A stretch of DNA of 64,000 nt from Tritrichomonas musculus (GCA_039105265.1 JAPFFF010000011.1:3472001-3536000), one strand, 5' to 3'; positions 52,501 to 61,582 are shown, counted from the stretch's first letter. Notes: generated by a model from the letters alone, not told the origin. Program-made: numbers and translations.

Positions 52501-53754
52501 GAAGAAGAAGACAATGAAGAAGAAGAAGAAAAAGCAACCCAACAAAAACAACAACCAGAACCTCAAAAAGAGGAAGTTCCCGGGGAAGTTCACGATGACC
52601 AAAAAGTTGTTGCTCCTATTCTAAAGCAACAAAACGAACAAGAACAAAAACAAAACAACGCAGTTAAGTTCGAACAAGCATCAGTTGCAGCTCCTGCACG
52701 CAAACAAGAATCTGAATCTGATTATGATTATGAGTATGAAGAAGAAGAAGACGATTACGAAGAGCAGATCATTAATGCAATCCGTTATGAATGGCCAGCA
52801 CATTGGCCTTCTCCATCTTATCTTGATGAGAATCGGAAAGTGGAGTACCCAACATGCGTCTTTCCATTACATGCTGTTCTTCTCTATAGTAAAGCATTGA
52901 AAGGTCATGCAAACACCTATGATCTTCTTCGTGCTTACGTATCGAATTATTCAGAAAGAGACACAAACTTTTTGACAACACAAAACCATCATCGTTATGG
53001 AGTCGATTTATTGATCTACTTTTTGGTACAAAAAGATCTTCAAGAAGGTCAAATTGATAACGCTAAAGCTACCCAATTTTTGACAAAAATACAAACAATT
53101 TTCACTAACTCTGTTTTAGATATAATTAATCCAATAATGAAACGGTTTGACGTTATAGTTAATCGTTTTGTTACTGGCCGTTTTGAATTAGATTCGTTAT
53201 TGGCTGATTTTAAGACAGTTTATAGATCAATTAATCCATATCTTAAATATACTGATTCAATTAATATATTCCTTCTGAAAGTTCTCAATACAAAACTTGA
53301 ATATAAATTAGTCTCAAAAATTATGTCTAATCCAACTAGATTCTTGTTTTCTAACGCAATTAATTGGAATTCATTCATTTCTGCTTTCATTTCTGATGAA
53401 AGACTTGAAATGGAAATGTTACATGAATTAATCGCTATTTTAATGATGGCTCAGAATTTGTCAATGGAACCTTCTATTTTAAAGGATATATCTCATCATT
53501 TTACACCAAATCAAGTTGGCTTTATTATGAAAAATTATAAACCTGATATGATGATGCCAAAACCGATCGATTATAGTGAATTCGCTAAATTTTACAGAAT
53601 TAAGGAAATAGAAACTAGGATAAAGATTCCTGAACCTCCTTTCCCAGATATTGAAGAGGCAAAGGCTGGACTAGTTCTCGAAAATTGGAATAAGCTGAAG
53701 GTTGATCAAAATGTCTTGAAAGAATTCCCATGGCTAAAAAATTATTGTGAATAA
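49519..53754 (+). CDS. Giant NT-C2 and DIL-like domain protein with long charged repeat linker
   Basis: A 1,411-residue protein in three parts. Residues about 10-145 resemble the N-terminal C2 domain of EEIG1/EHBP1 proteins (FAVQWSRGRLKG, TIYVNKHD, GKLTIDTGKYF), a membrane- or cytoskeleton-linked module. Residues about 190-1,070 are almost entirely Lys/Glu/Ser/Asp low complexity, with a His tract and three tandem repeat arrays. The last 340 residues are a folded helical domain whose end (HFTPNQVGFIMKNYKPD) fits the LTxxQIxxILxxYxPD signature of DIL (dilute) domains found in myosin V tails, afadin and RASIP1. C2 plus DIL suggests a cortical adaptor, which is inference. The frame is open throughout. 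Confidence 0.85.
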   Translation: MLHNKFAKVPCLLYFSVYSIDIKQRVDGKFAVQWSRGRLKGESDQLTLNKTNFTLNFQSNFEIPCTIYVNKHDHTVRSKIIKIVLNRFTDSKTVKVYGKLTIDTGKYFSFSKADSGESKETMEMESGRSIPPVINCSFRMRQTGKSDDNAPVDENDLSYVGEPADKMKTNLDQWDVTEVGDNSTTRSSTVSSSSGQTNSSSNDSSKKKKKGKIHLHHHHHHHDKQDKQKNSSQDAEEGYGSKDSMKESSKDSTEKDSIDKDSSGDKKSKKKKKSKKKKDDKGDNADNSNLVEENKTDSDDKKKDKKKKKDKKSKKGDSDKEKVSDGSVKEKKSDNSTKEKKSDSSTKEKKSDSSTKEKKSDSSTKEKKSDSSTKEKKSDSSTKEKKSDSSTKEKKSDGKEKKKKREKKAVPAAVTSAPEDEQKKEAKQKLSSSSTEQKKEDEKPQITNIPVQQEDVKKPSSSSDDEEKKEEKSPVVTTPSQQRDVKVSSSDDEKKEEAKKNISSSEDEVKNQKEDVKKDSSSSENEEKKEEEARKSPSSSDTEEPTNVVSIVYPPKKEEEQPKKEEEEKGSPTSSDTEEPTNVVSIVYPPKKEEEQPKKEEEPKKEEEKGSPTSSDTEEPTNVVSIVYPPKKEEEQPKKEEEPKKEEEEKGSPTSSDTEEPTNVVSIVYPPKKEEEQPKKEEEEKKSTSSASSEDEDNEEKTRAVPIVVPSPKEEEEIDENKEEGKKDEEEKNAVEEKKEEDEINEEEEKDDEEKKAEAEKKEEDEINEEEEKDDEEMIVENQKKEEEKEEEMKEVESEKKEEDTNEIEGEKDKEIKEVEEGKKEEQEDEEVKEKEEINKEDQKDQENKEIVEINKEDQKDQEEDNQSDEVKKEESESKEEERKDNEELNANNEKKEESEIIEEERKDDEELNADKEKKEESEIIEEERKDDEELNANKEKKEESEIIEEERKDDEELNADKEKKEEAEIIEEEGKDDEEKETEAEKKEERKEEEEEDNEEEEEKATQQKQQPEPQKEEVPGEVHDDQKVVAPILKQQNEQEQKQNNAVKFEQASVAAPARKQESESDYDYEYEEEEDDYEEQIINAIRYEWPAHWPSPSYLDENRKVEYPTCVFPLHAVLLYSKALKGHANTYDLLRAYVSNYSERDTNFLTTQNHHRYGVDLLIYFLVQKDLQEGQIDNAKATQFLTKIQTIFTNSVLDIINPIMKRFDVIVNRFVTGRFELDSLLADFKTVYRSINPYLKYTDSINIFLLKVLNTKLEYKLVSKIMSNPTRFLFSNAINWNSFISAFISDERLEMEMLHELIAILMMAQNLSMEPSILKDISHHFTPNQVGFIMKNYKPDMMMPKPIDYSEFAKFYRIKEIETRIKIPEPPFPDIEEAKAGLVLENWNKLKVDQNVLKEFPWLKNYCE
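50503..50710 (+). repeat. 27-bp coding tandem repeat (9-residue unit KEKKSDSST), about 7 copies
   Basis: Near-identical units inside the C2-DIL gene; individual copies differ mainly at one third-codon base (ACC/ACT), which indicates recent expansion. Confidence 0.9.
51124..51570 (+). repeat. About 110-bp coding tandem repeat, 4 copies
   Basis: Each unit encodes SSDTEEPTNVVSIVYPPKK plus a variable run of Glu/Lys. The first unit differs most; the middle two are nearly identical. Confidence 0.9.
52140..52440 (+). repeat. 66-bp coding tandem repeat, about 4 copies
   Basis: Units encode KKEESEIIEEERKDDEELNA with Asn/Asp alternating after it. The last unit changes Ser to Ala (EEAEIIEEEG). Confidence 0.9.
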
Positions 53755-54127
53755 AAAAAAGAGGGATATATGTCAATAAATATTTTATTATTATTTAAAA
53801 AATATCTAATTTAACTATTAAATTTTTATTATAAATTATATTTACTTATTGATGATATTGTTTAAACATAACATGATATAAGTACGGTGTTTGTTATTCA
53901 TTAAATAAATGAGAAAATAATGGCTTATTTTTAATATATTAAAAATATTGCAAATTCAAAAAATTCAAGTAAGAGATGATGATATGAAAAGATACATGAT
54001 TGCTACTGTTATTTATTTTTAATGACTAAATACAAATAAAAATTAATAATAAAATTTTAATTGGTTATCATAAAAAAAAATACTAAATTGTTCGTTTTTA
54101 CGTCTATAAAACAAATAAAAAATTGAT
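53755..54127. other. Gene-free stretch between convergent genes
   Basis: 3' ends of the C2-DIL and Rab-like genes; A+T-rich, nothing recognised. Confidence 0.4.
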
Positions 54128-54703
54128 TTAATGACAGCATTTACCTTGAGAAGCATTTGAAATGTCAAAGTTGCTTTGATTTATTTGGTTATCTTTGCCA
54201 ACTAAGAAAAGAATAACTGAATTAAATAATTCATTAATGCCATCTCCATTATATGAAGAGGTTTTGTGAAAATGACTTGGGTCAATATTGGAAAATTTCG
54301 ATTTTGCCTTTGAAATTAATGAATCTGCTTCTTGATTGTCTATAGTATCTGACTTGGCTCCAACAACAAATATGATATCATTTTGCCCACAAATTTTATC
54401 GTTTAAGGCTTTTTCCCAATTATCAAGTCCTTCTAAAGAAGATGGATCATCTAATGCAAATACCATTAAAACTGCATTTGCATCTCTATATGTTAAAGAA
54501 GTTAGTGGTGCATATTTTTCTTGACCTGCCGTATCCCAAATATTTAGCTTAATTTTTTTGTATTCACAATCGACTTCTTTTGTATAATTTGACAAACTAA
54601 TCGTAGGTTGATTGATATTAAATTCATCATTAACATAGCGCTTAATCAGACAAGTTTTACCAACTTGTGTGTTCCCAACTAAAACGATTTTATATTGATT
54701 CAT
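54128..54703 (-). CDS. Rab-like small GTPase with altered G4 motif
   Basis: A 191-residue protein from the ATG at 54703 (an upstream TTG extends the frame but an Inr supports this ATG). G1 is GNTQVGKT (10-17), G3 is WDTAGQE (Gln61 present), the G4 base-recognition motif reads AKSD (116-119) instead of NKxD, and the C-terminus is GKCCH, a CC-type prenylation signal for Rab geranylgeranylation. The fold and tail indicate a Rab-type vesicle-traffic GTPase. Loss of the G4 Asn usually weakens guanine binding, so this may be an atypical Rab. Effector and compartment unknown. Confidence 0.9.
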   Translation of the reverse strand: MNQYKIVLVGNTQVGKTCLIKRYVNDEFNINQPTISLSNYTKEVDCEYKKIKLNIWDTAGQEKYAPLTSLTYRDANAVLMVFALDDPSSLEGLDNWEKALNDKICGQNDIIFVVGAKSDTIDNQEADSLISKAKSKFSNIDPSHFHKTSSYNGDGINELFNSVILFLVGKDNQINQSNFDISNASQGKCCH

Positions 54704-54717
54704 GTAAAAAAATTTTA

Positions 54718-54722
54718 AATGA
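54718..54722 (-). promoter_or_regulatory. Initiator-like (Inr) motif of the Rab-like gene
   Basis: TCATT on the minus strand, +1 A at 54720, gives a 17-nt leader and supports the ATG at 54703. Confidence 0.5.
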
Positions 54723-55461
54723 ATTATGCCATTATGTGAATGCAATGTCAAACCAAATAAATATGGTGAGTTCTGATATACTATATATAAAATTTCATTA
54801 TAATAAGTATCAAAAAAATAAAAAACATATTTATATTGTTTTTTCCCCTTTCAAGCATAAGATATTAATATATATTTTTTCAATGTATCATTCAAAAAGC
54901 TGATATTGATGTATATTTTAATTTAAAATCGATTGAGATTTATTCTTCCTTTGGGTTTATATTTAGGATAAAATAGCCAATTGTTACTGAACATAAGTAT
55001 AGCACAAATTCAGAAAAAAAGAATATTTTGTAATGATTGAATATAAAGAAAAATTTGAATAATTGCGCTTGCCTTATTTGATAAATATAATCTTTACCTT
55101 GGATTCTATCAAACATATAAACCCAAAAAAAATATTAAGAGGTTATATTATTTTTTTTAGCATTCCAAAATCAACTTTTTGAAAGATTTTCAGAAAGATA
55201 AACACAAACTCATATTTTATATAAAAGCATGATAAGAATATAGCTTCAAATCATAAATTAATAAATAAAATAATGTAATGAGAATAAAAGATTTGAAATC
55301 AACTAATTTTATAACTTTTCTCTCAAATTCGCAAATTATGGGCTCTTTTTAGAGTTTGAACAATTTTGAGTGATAATTAATTTGAACAAAATAAAAACAA
55401 ATTTATAGAATGATAAATTAGTATGGATAAATCGATAAAAAAACAAAGAGAAAAAATAAAT
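54723..55461. other. Gene-free stretch
   Basis: A+T-rich spacer between the 3' end of the TMEM115-like gene and the Rab promoter; nothing recognised. Confidence 0.4.
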
Positions 55462-56292
55462 TCAAGGATTTCCGTCAAGTCTATGAGGAGTTCCACTAAA
55501 CAAGCTATTATTACTACTAGTATTATTTTGGTCTTGTTGAGAAAACCAATTTTGATTATTACCATTATCATCATTTCCATCGGCTCTATTCGGGTCCCAA
55601 AATGGAATTAAAGATTCAATAGTAAATTGTGGGTCACCACGTCTTGTTCCTGGTGAAATTGTTCCATTTTGGTTTCTTTTTCTTCGAATAAATCGAAAGT
55701 ATGAAAATGAAATAATAAAACCAAATAAAGAAGACAATAAAGAATCGCAACGCATTGTAAGTAATGAGATAAAAGCATCAGCCATTATTTTGTAAAATGC
55801 AAAGTAACGAAGTTTTATACATCCGCAAACTTTTAATGAAGTCATGCTAAACGTAACATATATAAATGAAACTATAATCCCCATAAAAGAAGATCCGCTA
55901 GTAGCAAATGGTCGAAATAAGATTATTTTTTCTTTTGTAATCAAAAACATTAATACTGCAAAAAAAATAACAAATATGTTTGTGAAAAATCCGCATAATA
56001 AATATATTCTGAGAAATTCGCGTGAGCCTAATATTGGTTCAACAAAATTTGTAATCATTATAATAAATAAGCATGAAAATAACATTGAAAAAAAAGAAGG
56101 TTCTTGAAAAATAGAAGATAAGAGAACCCAAAATCTTGGAATAGTTAAAACAAAAGAGGCAGGAATTAGTACCACAAAATGACGGAAATTTGGAAGCATA
56201 GAAAAAAATGAAACAATAAGAGTGGATATGCATATGAACTTAGACACTTTGGTGAATTGGACTTGAGGCATTGCGAAGTTCAAAGGTTGCAT
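55462..56292 (-). CDS. TMEM115/rhomboid-like multi-pass membrane protein
   Basis: A 276-residue protein with about six hydrophobic segments (about 17-205) and a soluble Asn/Gln-rich tail. The order of features, PRFWVLLSSIFQE, then NFVEPILGSREFLRIYLL, and a later GSSFMGIIVSF helix, matches the TMEM115 (DUF1751) branch of rhomboid-related proteins: the family's W-T/F-E, L-E-P-x-W-G-S-x-E and G-x-x-G blocks. TMEM115 is a Golgi protein linked to the COG complex; the branch is catalytically dead. No rhomboid Ser/His dyad is visible (the G-S-S-F segment lacks the GxSG context). Assignment by motif memory. Confidence 0.65.
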   Translation of the reverse strand: MQPLNFAMPQVQFTKVSKFICISTLIVSFFSMLPNFRHFVVLIPASFVLTIPRFWVLLSSIFQEPSFFSMLFSCLFIIMITNFVEPILGSREFLRIYLLCGFFTNIFVIFFAVLMFLITKEKIILFRPFATSGSSFMGIIVSFIYVTFSMTSLKVCGCIKLRYFAFYKIMADAFISLLTMRCDSLLSSLFGFIISFSYFRFIRRKRNQNGTISPGTRRGDPQFTIESLIPFWDPNRADGNDDNGNNQNWFSQQDQNNTSSNNSLFSGTPHRLDGNP

Positions 56293-56367
56293 TTGAACAA
56301 AAAATTTATAAATTTTTATTTAAAAGACTCAACTTTTTTTATTTATATATGGCTTCAAAAATTCTAA

Positions 56368-56988
56368 ATGTTAAATTTGCTTTTTAAGGGAATTCAAGAC
56401 AAAGAAGAAGAAACAGAAGAAGAAATAAACTATCCATTTCAAGTTACTTTACCTGCTAAAGATAGTGAAAGAGAAAGTGCAGATGAAACCAGCTCCGATT
56501 CAGCCTCAGATGAAAATTTGCCCGGTCTTTTGGGTGTAATAGCTAAAAGATCAAAAGAAAGTCATAATTTAACTACCTCTGAAAAAAAATTTAATTTTTT
56601 TGTTAATGATGAATTTAATAATCCAAATTTCGTATCTTACGTAGAAATGATAAATCAATCAGAATTTGAATGGGCAATTGAACTGGCAAAAAAAGTACAA
56701 TCTAATCAAAATATTTCCAAAATATCTTCAAAAGAAAAAATAAATTTTGCTCAATCAAACAAATTTGAATCTTTTAAATTTAAATCTGTATCTAGAAGAT
56801 CTCCTCGGATTATTAGAAACCTGCAAAATGAATTAAAGATAGAACCTGCTATGGGTGAGGCTTATATCCCATCAACTGATTCGAATTTTCACGACTTTCC
56901 TTCATTTTATACTTCAAAAAACTCGTTTCCAAAAACAAAAAGATTTCCTGTTGATGATTCGTCTGATGATATTTTATTTTACAAATAG
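56368..56988 (+). CDS. Acidic Ser-rich hypothetical protein
   Basis: A 206-residue protein with an acidic, Ser-rich N-terminal third (ETEEEINYPF, SSDSASDEN), a predicted helix (about 95-115) and a basic central/C-terminal part (SVSRRSPRIIRN). I recognise no domain. It is divergent to the TMEM115-like gene with 75 bp between the ATGs, so the promoters overlap. A short out-of-frame ATG at 56349 precedes it. Confidence 0.65.
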   Translation: MLNLLFKGIQDKEEETEEEINYPFQVTLPAKDSERESADETSSDSASDENLPGLLGVIAKRSKESHNLTTSEKKFNFFVNDEFNNPNFVSYVEMINQSEFEWAIELAKKVQSNQNISKISSKEKINFAQSNKFESFKFKSVSRRSPRIIRNLQNELKIEPAMGEAYIPSTDSNFHDFPSFYTSKNSFPKTKRFPVDDSSDDILFYK

Positions 56989-57766
56989 CTATAATGCATA
57001 TATAACATACTTTTTCATTGTTTATTATGATGCTTTTCATCAAAGAAATAATAATGGAGAAAATTAATTTTGTTTTGAAATTCAATTTTGTTATGAAAAT
57101 TCAAAAAGTAATGATGAGAAAAAAAGCAGGAAAAGATTAAAATGATCTCTTCAAATAGCGAAAACAATATTCTTCTTTTTAATTAAAAAGAAATTTAATA
57201 TTGAGTTTAAATGATTTTTGCTAGTTAAAGATCATTTTTTTATTCTAGAATTTTACATAATTCCAAAAGCAATATAGTTTTCCATTTTTATTCAATAGAT
57301 AACTTAGTTTTTTTTATTGCACCTGCTTATATTAATAATCCATATATGAATTATTTTTTAAGCATGGAAATATTATAGAAACGTTATATGATCTAGAGCA
57401 ATATAAAAATGGTTGATTTCAATGAATGTTTATGTGATAATTTTAACAGAAAATGTTTTTGAAAAGGCAATTCAAAAAAAATTTAACCCAAGAAATTGAA
57501 TAGAAAATTGAATTAGAATCAACGATTCAATTGCATGTCAAATTCGTAAGAAATTTCTTTTATTAGTCAATTTTTGATTATCTTAGAAATGCTATAATTT
57601 AGTTGTATACAAGTTTCATTTGAATAAATGATTCTATATTTTTATTTTATAAAGATATTTGAAAATATATTTTTGTAAATTTTTGTAAATTTTTCTTTCT
57701 TTCAATTTTTAAGAAATTCAGTTCCCCTTTTATTTTTTATAAACCTTCTTCAAGATATAATTTGTC
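56989..57766. other. Gene-free stretch
   Basis: A+T-rich; a short direct repeat TTTTTGTAAA near 57672. No gene. Confidence 0.4.
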
Positions 57767-58402
57767 ATGGATTTTGATGAACAGCAAAAGCAATTACTTT
57801 ATGAGGTTTTCTCTAAATTTGACTGTGAGAAAGAAGGATACCTTAACGAGACGGAGCTCCGTAATCTATTAGTTGAATTTGAAATAGACCAATCATTTGC
57901 ACCATCAATGTTACGTATCTTTGCTGGTACTAATAAAAGCAGATCCAATAGTATTGATTATGAATTTAGCTCCAGTGGAAGTGATTATCAGATTGATTCG
58001 TCATCTCTTGACTCAAATGCAAGCGATTCGTCAAGTAATAGTGACTCATCTATAAGTTACGTTAGTTTTGAAGATATAATTGAGTTCTTCAAAGTTATCA
58101 TAACTGGGGACACGCAGCAATTTTATCAAATGCTTTTTGCAGCAATTGATTCTAATAATGACAGTCGTATCAACAAGAATGATCTTGTTGAGTTCAGTCG
58201 TCTGTTTGGAGATGAATTATCCGAAGAAGCAGCAGCCAAAATTATTACAGATTGTGAACCAGATATTAATGGCTCAATTCAATTCGATAATTTCTGGAGT
58301 TTATATAGTAAACCAGAATCTTTCACGCGAAACAATAGCTTTGAAAATTTACTTGTTAATAATAACGGCAATGATAATGGACCAGTGCCTGTTGTTGCTT
58401 GA
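57767..58402 (+). CDS. EF-hand protein with Ser/Asp-rich insertion
   Basis: A 211-residue protein with a calmodulin-like layout. EF1 (residues 19-30, DCEKEGYLNETE) has the Asp at position 1, Gly at 6 and Glu at 12. A second, non-canonical hand is followed by a Ser/Asp-rich insert of about 45 residues (about 57-100). EF3 (DSNNDSRINKND) keeps Asp/Asn ligands but has Asp in place of Glu at position 12 and no Gly6. EF4 is degenerate. Probably a calcium sensor or a calcineurin-B-like regulator; partner unknown. The ATG at 57767 is preceded by TTTGTC. Confidence 0.85.
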   Translation: MDFDEQQKQLLYEVFSKFDCEKEGYLNETELRNLLVEFEIDQSFAPSMLRIFAGTNKSRSNSIDYEFSSSGSDYQIDSSSLDSNASDSSSNSDSSISYVSFEDIIEFFKVIITGDTQQFYQMLFAAIDSNNDSRINKNDLVEFSRLFGDELSEEAAAKIITDCEPDINGSIQFDNFWSLYSKPESFTRNNSFENLLVNNNGNDNGPVPVVA

Positions 58403-58639
58403 ACTTGTATTAAATGGCGATTTTATTATATTATTATTATTTTGCTTTTAAATATTTTAAAACATAAAAATAAAAAAATTATGTAATAATTATTTTATCT
58501 CTACATGATAATTACTCAAGGTATGTACAAAAGCTCAAAAATAATCAAATACAAACATTCTTCCTCTTGATCAAAAATAATTGCAATTCAAACAAACAAA
58601 AAAATAATAATTTAAACAAATTAAGAAATGCATGGACAT

Positions 58640-60238
58640 TCACGCAGGTTCAGGCTGTTTCGTGGGATCAGCTGTCAATGATCCTGGTCCACTTGAATGT
58701 AACTTAGGTTTTAATATACGTGGCTTGCCACTTCCTCCTCCTGAACTATATTGAGCCCAATTTTTGTTTTTAAACCTAGTAATAGTAATTCCAGGAGTTT
58801 TTTGATTAATGGGATTCGCATTAGCTTCTAAAAGGCTGCCAGAATGACATTTTGTCGAAACAGCTCGAGGAATTGGACTATTTTGTGTTGAAAATTCAGA
58901 TAGCCCAGCGGTTCTGCATGTAATAGCATTTGATGATCTGTAAAATAAAGAACTCATTTGTGTTATGCCATTTGGAAGTGAAAGATTTTCAGTTTCAGTT
59001 TCCCCTTTATTTTCATTATTATTTTCAATAAAATTACCGGTAATATTATACTCATCGCCTTCGATATTGGATTCAATATGCGTTTCAAGGTTAGGTGTAG
59101 ATTTTTGAGCTTTATCGCTTGCGGGACAAGGAATATTCAATGCCAGTTTACGTCTTTTTTCGCAAAATGCATGGCGTTGAGCAATAGAGTTTTTGAATGA
59201 ATTTGTTTGAGGCATTGGTAAATTTCCTTGAGTTGACTTTAGTAGTTCAAGGATTTTTGCTTTTTTCATGATTCTATAATACATTGCATCTTCAGTAAAA
59301 AGCTCATTGTATTTTTTTTCGTCGAGTCCATGGGCTGCCATATTTTGGGCAATTTTTTCATCTATAGGGCCGTTTACAAGGAATTGCGAATTAAACATAA
59401 AAGCATCAGTGAGATATACAGAATATTTTGATGAAGAAATCCATGGATGTTGAGCAATTTCTTCTGGTGTAATGCGTTTTGTAGGATCTTTTTGTAACAT
59501 TTTTTTTAGAAGGTCTACGAGATCATCGCCTAGCTTTGAAGGATAATTAGGTTCTTCATTTATAATCTGATCTATTAAAACCTTTTGATTATTAGATTTA
59601 AAAGGTAGTTCACACGTTGACATTATATAAAGGCAAACTCCAAGACTCCAAATATCAACTTCTTTATCATATTTTTCGTGCTTAAGAATTTCAGGTGCTG
59701 TAAAAGGGTAAGTTCCGCATGTTGTCTGAACCATTGGTACATTTGGATCAGTTATTTTGCCTAGACCAAAATCGATCAAACGCACGTTGAAAAAATCATC
59801 AAACAAAATATTGTCTGTTTTGATATCGCGATGAATTATGTTTAAATGTCGATGTAAATAGTTAATTGCTGATAGAGTTTCGCAAAATACTCGAACAGAT
59901 TCTTTCTCTCTAAGAGCACCACGTGTAGATACGAATCCTCCTAGAGTTCCACGATTTGCTATTTCGATTACAAGGTAAAAGTAAAGTTCGCCTTGAATGA
60001 GATTGTAAAAAAGCGATATAAATGGATGGTCAGCTGATTCTAAAATCTTAAGTTCGTTTTCAAATGATTGGCGAACGCGTGAATTAATCAATGTTGACCT
60101 ATTTATTTGTTTAATGGCTACAGTTTTCATCGTTTTCTTGTGAAGCGCGGAGTAAACAGTTGCTGTCATTCCTTTTCCAATCACTGTTACTTCCGAAAAG
60201 TCGGCTGATAAGTCTTCTTCAGCGGAAGCTAAACACAT
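58640..60238 (-). CDS. CAMK-like Ser/Thr protein kinase
   Basis: A 532-residue protein with a kinase domain at about 13-270: GKGMTATVY, VAIKQI, IIHRDIKTDNILF, DFGLGK, activation loop TTCGTYPFTAPEIL, DIWSLGVCLYIM, and the end HPWI. The layout is that of CAMK-type kinases (SNF1/MARK/CAMKL), common in trichomonads. The Gly-rich loop has Ala in place of the third Gly, which is tolerated in active kinases. The C-terminal 260 residues are polar and probably disordered, with short helices near 290-340; no calmodulin-binding or UBA domain can be assigned. Substrate unknown. Confidence 0.93.
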   Translation of the reverse strand: MCLASAEEDLSADFSEVTVIGKGMTATVYSALHKKTMKTVAIKQINRSTLINSRVRQSFENELKILESADHPFISLFYNLIQGELYFYLVIEIANRGTLGGFVSTRGALREKESVRVFCETLSAINYLHRHLNIIHRDIKTDNILFDDFFNVRLIDFGLGKITDPNVPMVQTTCGTYPFTAPEILKHEKYDKEVDIWSLGVCLYIMSTCELPFKSNNQKVLIDQIINEEPNYPSKLGDDLVDLLKKMLQKDPTKRITPEEIAQHPWISSSKYSVYLTDAFMFNSQFLVNGPIDEKIAQNMAAHGLDEKKYNELFTEDAMYYRIMKKAKILELLKSTQGNLPMPQTNSFKNSIAQRHAFCEKRRKLALNIPCPASDKAQKSTPNLETHIESNIEGDEYNITGNFIENNNENKGETETENLSLPNGITQMSSLFYRSSNAITCRTAGLSEFSTQNSPIPRAVSTKCHSGSLLEANANPINQKTPGITITRFKNKNWAQYSSGGGSGKPRILKPKLHSSGPGSLTADPTKQPEPA

Positions 60239-60964
60239 ATATTTATCAAAACTTTAGAATTGAAAAAGCCTAATCAATTGAAACGTTATTTATTTCAATT
60301 ATTTTCAATCAAACGATGTTTCGTATTTGAATTAAAAGAAAATTATTCAAATTACCATTATTATTATAAATATATCATAATAATTAAAATAATATGATAG
60401 TAAAATAAAAATATTCCTAAAAACGTCAAAATTCAATAATTTTATTTTAATACTTTAATTGTTTATGATTGCTTATATGCTTTATAATCTTTTACCAATA
60501 GGTGATCCATAATCTATATGAGATATAAGACAATTTATAAGATAAAATGATTTTTTTATATTTAATATTTTGATAATGCATTGAAAAGTTTCTTAAACTA
60601 ACAGTTTTTCAATTAAAATTTTAATTATCTTTTTTAGTGATATTTATGAGCATTTATGATTTAACTTTGTATGCATTAATAGCATAATTGGCGTCGTTCA
60701 AATTTATGAAAAGATACAATTCTTTGTACAATTGAATACTATTTATTTATTGTTTATAAAAAACAAAGATATCTTCAAATATTTTTCGAGCAAAATTGAT
60801 TTTTTCCGTCCGTTGATTATAAAATAAAACATATAGGTTTTGAATTATAATTTTTTAGAAAATATGAATGTAAAAAGATAAAAAAACTGTTAATTATATT
60901 TCAATAATAAAAGTTCACAATATTTTTGAATATTAATTCGTTAACAATTAAATTGAATATTGAG

Positions 60965-61085
60965 AAGATTTTATTTTTTTTTTTTTTCCCCAGTGTCTTT
61001 GCCTAGACCGTGGGGTATTGACTACACCTTCGCATCGCTCGACAACTGCTTGGGGCAAAGACACTGTGAAAAAATATAAAATCTT
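60965..61085. repeat. GC-rich long palindrome (hairpin element)
   Basis: Outer arms AAGATTTTAT/ATAAAATCTT and inner arms CAGTGTCTTTGCC (60991-61003) and GGCAAAGACACTG (61053-61065) are inverse; the loop of about 49 bp is much richer in G+C than its surroundings. It could be a foldback MITE or a structured RNA. No Pol III or other promoter was recognised. Confidence 0.75.
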
Positions 61086-61417
61086 TCAGTTTTTTTTTTT
61101 TTTTTTAATTCAATAATTGACCTTGATAACAAATTTGACTATGATCAACGATCAACAGAAAAAAAAAATGAGATAACTCAAATTTAGCTTTGATAAAATA
61201 AACGGCCAGGTATCATATCAACTTTTTTCTCCTTTGTCATTTAAGATCTTCTAATTATCTATTCTTTTTTATAACAACGAATGAAAGCTAGGAATTATTT
61301 TGATACATAAAAATTTAATTTCAGCATCAACATAAACAATTCCTTTTTGACATTCATTTGATACAATTTGAAATACGTTAAAGGATAATTACCAATTGAA
61401 TTTTTTTATAGAGATGG

Positions 61418-61582
61418 GGACCTGGTGAAGTGAAATAGATTCTCCCCAAAAATGGTATACAATCATTATTTTTTATAATGATTAAAAATATATTAATTTT
61501 ATTAAATTTCCTTCTGCCGATGAAGCTGTCGAGTATTAGATTTTTTTTTCTGAGAAAAAAAATATGTAAACTATTGAAAATT
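61418..61582 (-). repeat. Dispersed repeat, copy 2 (inverse orientation)
   Basis: Similar over about 165 bp to 9713-9875. Shared blocks read on the minus strand include TTCAATAGTTTACATATTTT and TAATGATTGTATACC. Confidence 0.65.

Noticed and set aside
50232-52602. Several long frames (KKRKVI repeats, Phe/Ser-rich) overlapping the C2-DIL gene in other frames.
   Set aside because: They are shadows of the tandem charged repeats; the C2-DIL frame has domain similarity at both ends.
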